From an uncultured Oscillospiraceae bacterium (GTDB taxonomy: Bacteria > Bacillota > Clostridia > Oscillospirales > Ruminococcaceae): a stretch of DNA of 6,743 nt. Position numbers and translations under genes: made by a program. Numbering within the stretch: the first letter of the stretch is position 1; each line of letters begins with the position of its first letter. Shown here in pieces: positions 6,568 through 6,743 of this stretch. Where the stretch lies: positions 26,494 through 33,236 of the forward strand of contig CAJTQM010000013.1 of assembly GCA_910578255.1 (NCBI GenBank). The letters are read 5' to 3'. The notes beneath the pieces were generated by a model, which saw nothing but the letters and a program-made list of their open reading frames with translations, was not told where the DNA came from and made no database searches.

Positions 6568-6575
6568 CCTCCTTT
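6568..6575 (-). promoter_or_regulatory. Strong Shine-Dalgarno site fixing the TTG start of the epimerase
   Basis: The minus strand reads AAAGGAGG, with 8 nt between AGGAGG and TTG 6559. No ATG or GTG lies nearby in frame, and starting further inside would remove the first barrel strand. Confidence 0.8.
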
Positions 6576-6589
6576 CCAAAAAAGGTTTA

Positions 6590-6743
6590 CTATTTAAGCA
6601 CTTGACCAAACGCTTTTTCCAGAGTGCGCAGCCCCCGCTCCAGATGGACTTGCGGTTCCTGATAATAGCGTCCGGACCCCAGTTCCAACGTTATCGCCCC
6701 AGAGTAATTGTGGCGGCTAAGAGTTTGCAGATGCTCCTCCAGC
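6590..6743 (-). CDS. Second sugar isomerase/epimerase-like protein, C-terminal end
   Basis: A minus-strand frame is open from the right edge to a TAG at 6590-6592 and encodes the last 50 residues of a protein. It is not a full gene: the N-terminus lies beyond the window. The peptide reads LEEHLQTLSRHNYSGAITLE, then an LGSGRYYQEP segment and an LERGLRTLEKAF helix. This matches the last strand and helix of the neighbouring epimerase (QMRQLAASGYQGYITPEVMH, then LEPEKALERTVRWMESVF) and of FrlC, including the Glu that is the last metal ligand (Glu20 of the fragment). It is therefore probably a paralogue of the next gene. The stop codon is 30 nt before the next TTG start, so the two are very likely co-transcribed. 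Which sugar it acts on cannot be told. Confidence 0.72.
   Translation of the reverse strand, partial: LEEHLQTLSRHNYSGAITLELGSGRYYQEPQVHLERGLRTLEKAFGQVLK

Overview
The window looks like chromosomal DNA from a Gram-positive Clostridia-type bacterium, perhaps of the Oscillospiraceae/Ruminococcaceae group. The signs are moderately high GC, strong AGGAGG-like Shine-Dalgarno sites, two TTG starts, a lipobox solute-binding protein with a Ser-rich linker, and a metG-tatD gene pair like metS-yabD of Bacillus subtilis. The taxonomic placement is inferred from gene content and protein style; no database search was possible.

Plus strand, left half: the 3' end of a gene for a coenzyme F420-0:L-glutamate ligase (CofE)-family protein (1-422) is closed by a perfect 21-bp hairpin (428-474). 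A GNAT acetyltransferase gene (490-1020) that resembles streptothricin acetyltransferases follows at once, and its Shine-Dalgarno site lies inside the hairpin arm. A good extended -10 promoter (1066-1095) then drives metG (1152-3083), a complete methionyl-tRNA synthetase with a C-terminal tRNA-binding domain. After a strong GC hairpin with a short T run comes tatD (3146-3913, TTG start), a metal-dependent hydrolase of the TatD family.

The plus-strand block ends at a perfect 18-bp hairpin (3941-3984) that also ends transcription arriving from the other strand.

Minus strand, right half (read from right to left): the C-terminal 50 codons of a sugar-epimerase-like protein (6590-6743), a complete FrlC-like sugar isomerase/epimerase (5723-6559, TTG start), and a carbohydrate ABC transporter lipoprotein of the LplA/DUF3502 type (4065-5666). 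The spacing is 30 and 56 nt, so these genes probably form one operon whose promoter lies beyond the right edge. They suggest uptake of a sugar or sugar conjugate and its epimerisation in the cytoplasm. The substrate cannot be told from the sequence, and no permease gene is visible.

I see no mobile element, CRISPR array, tRNA or rRNA, and no clearly undescribed system. The points most worth a second look are the paired FrlC-like epimerases with a binding protein at the end of the operon, and the hairpin/minicistron arrangement in front of the acetyltransferase.
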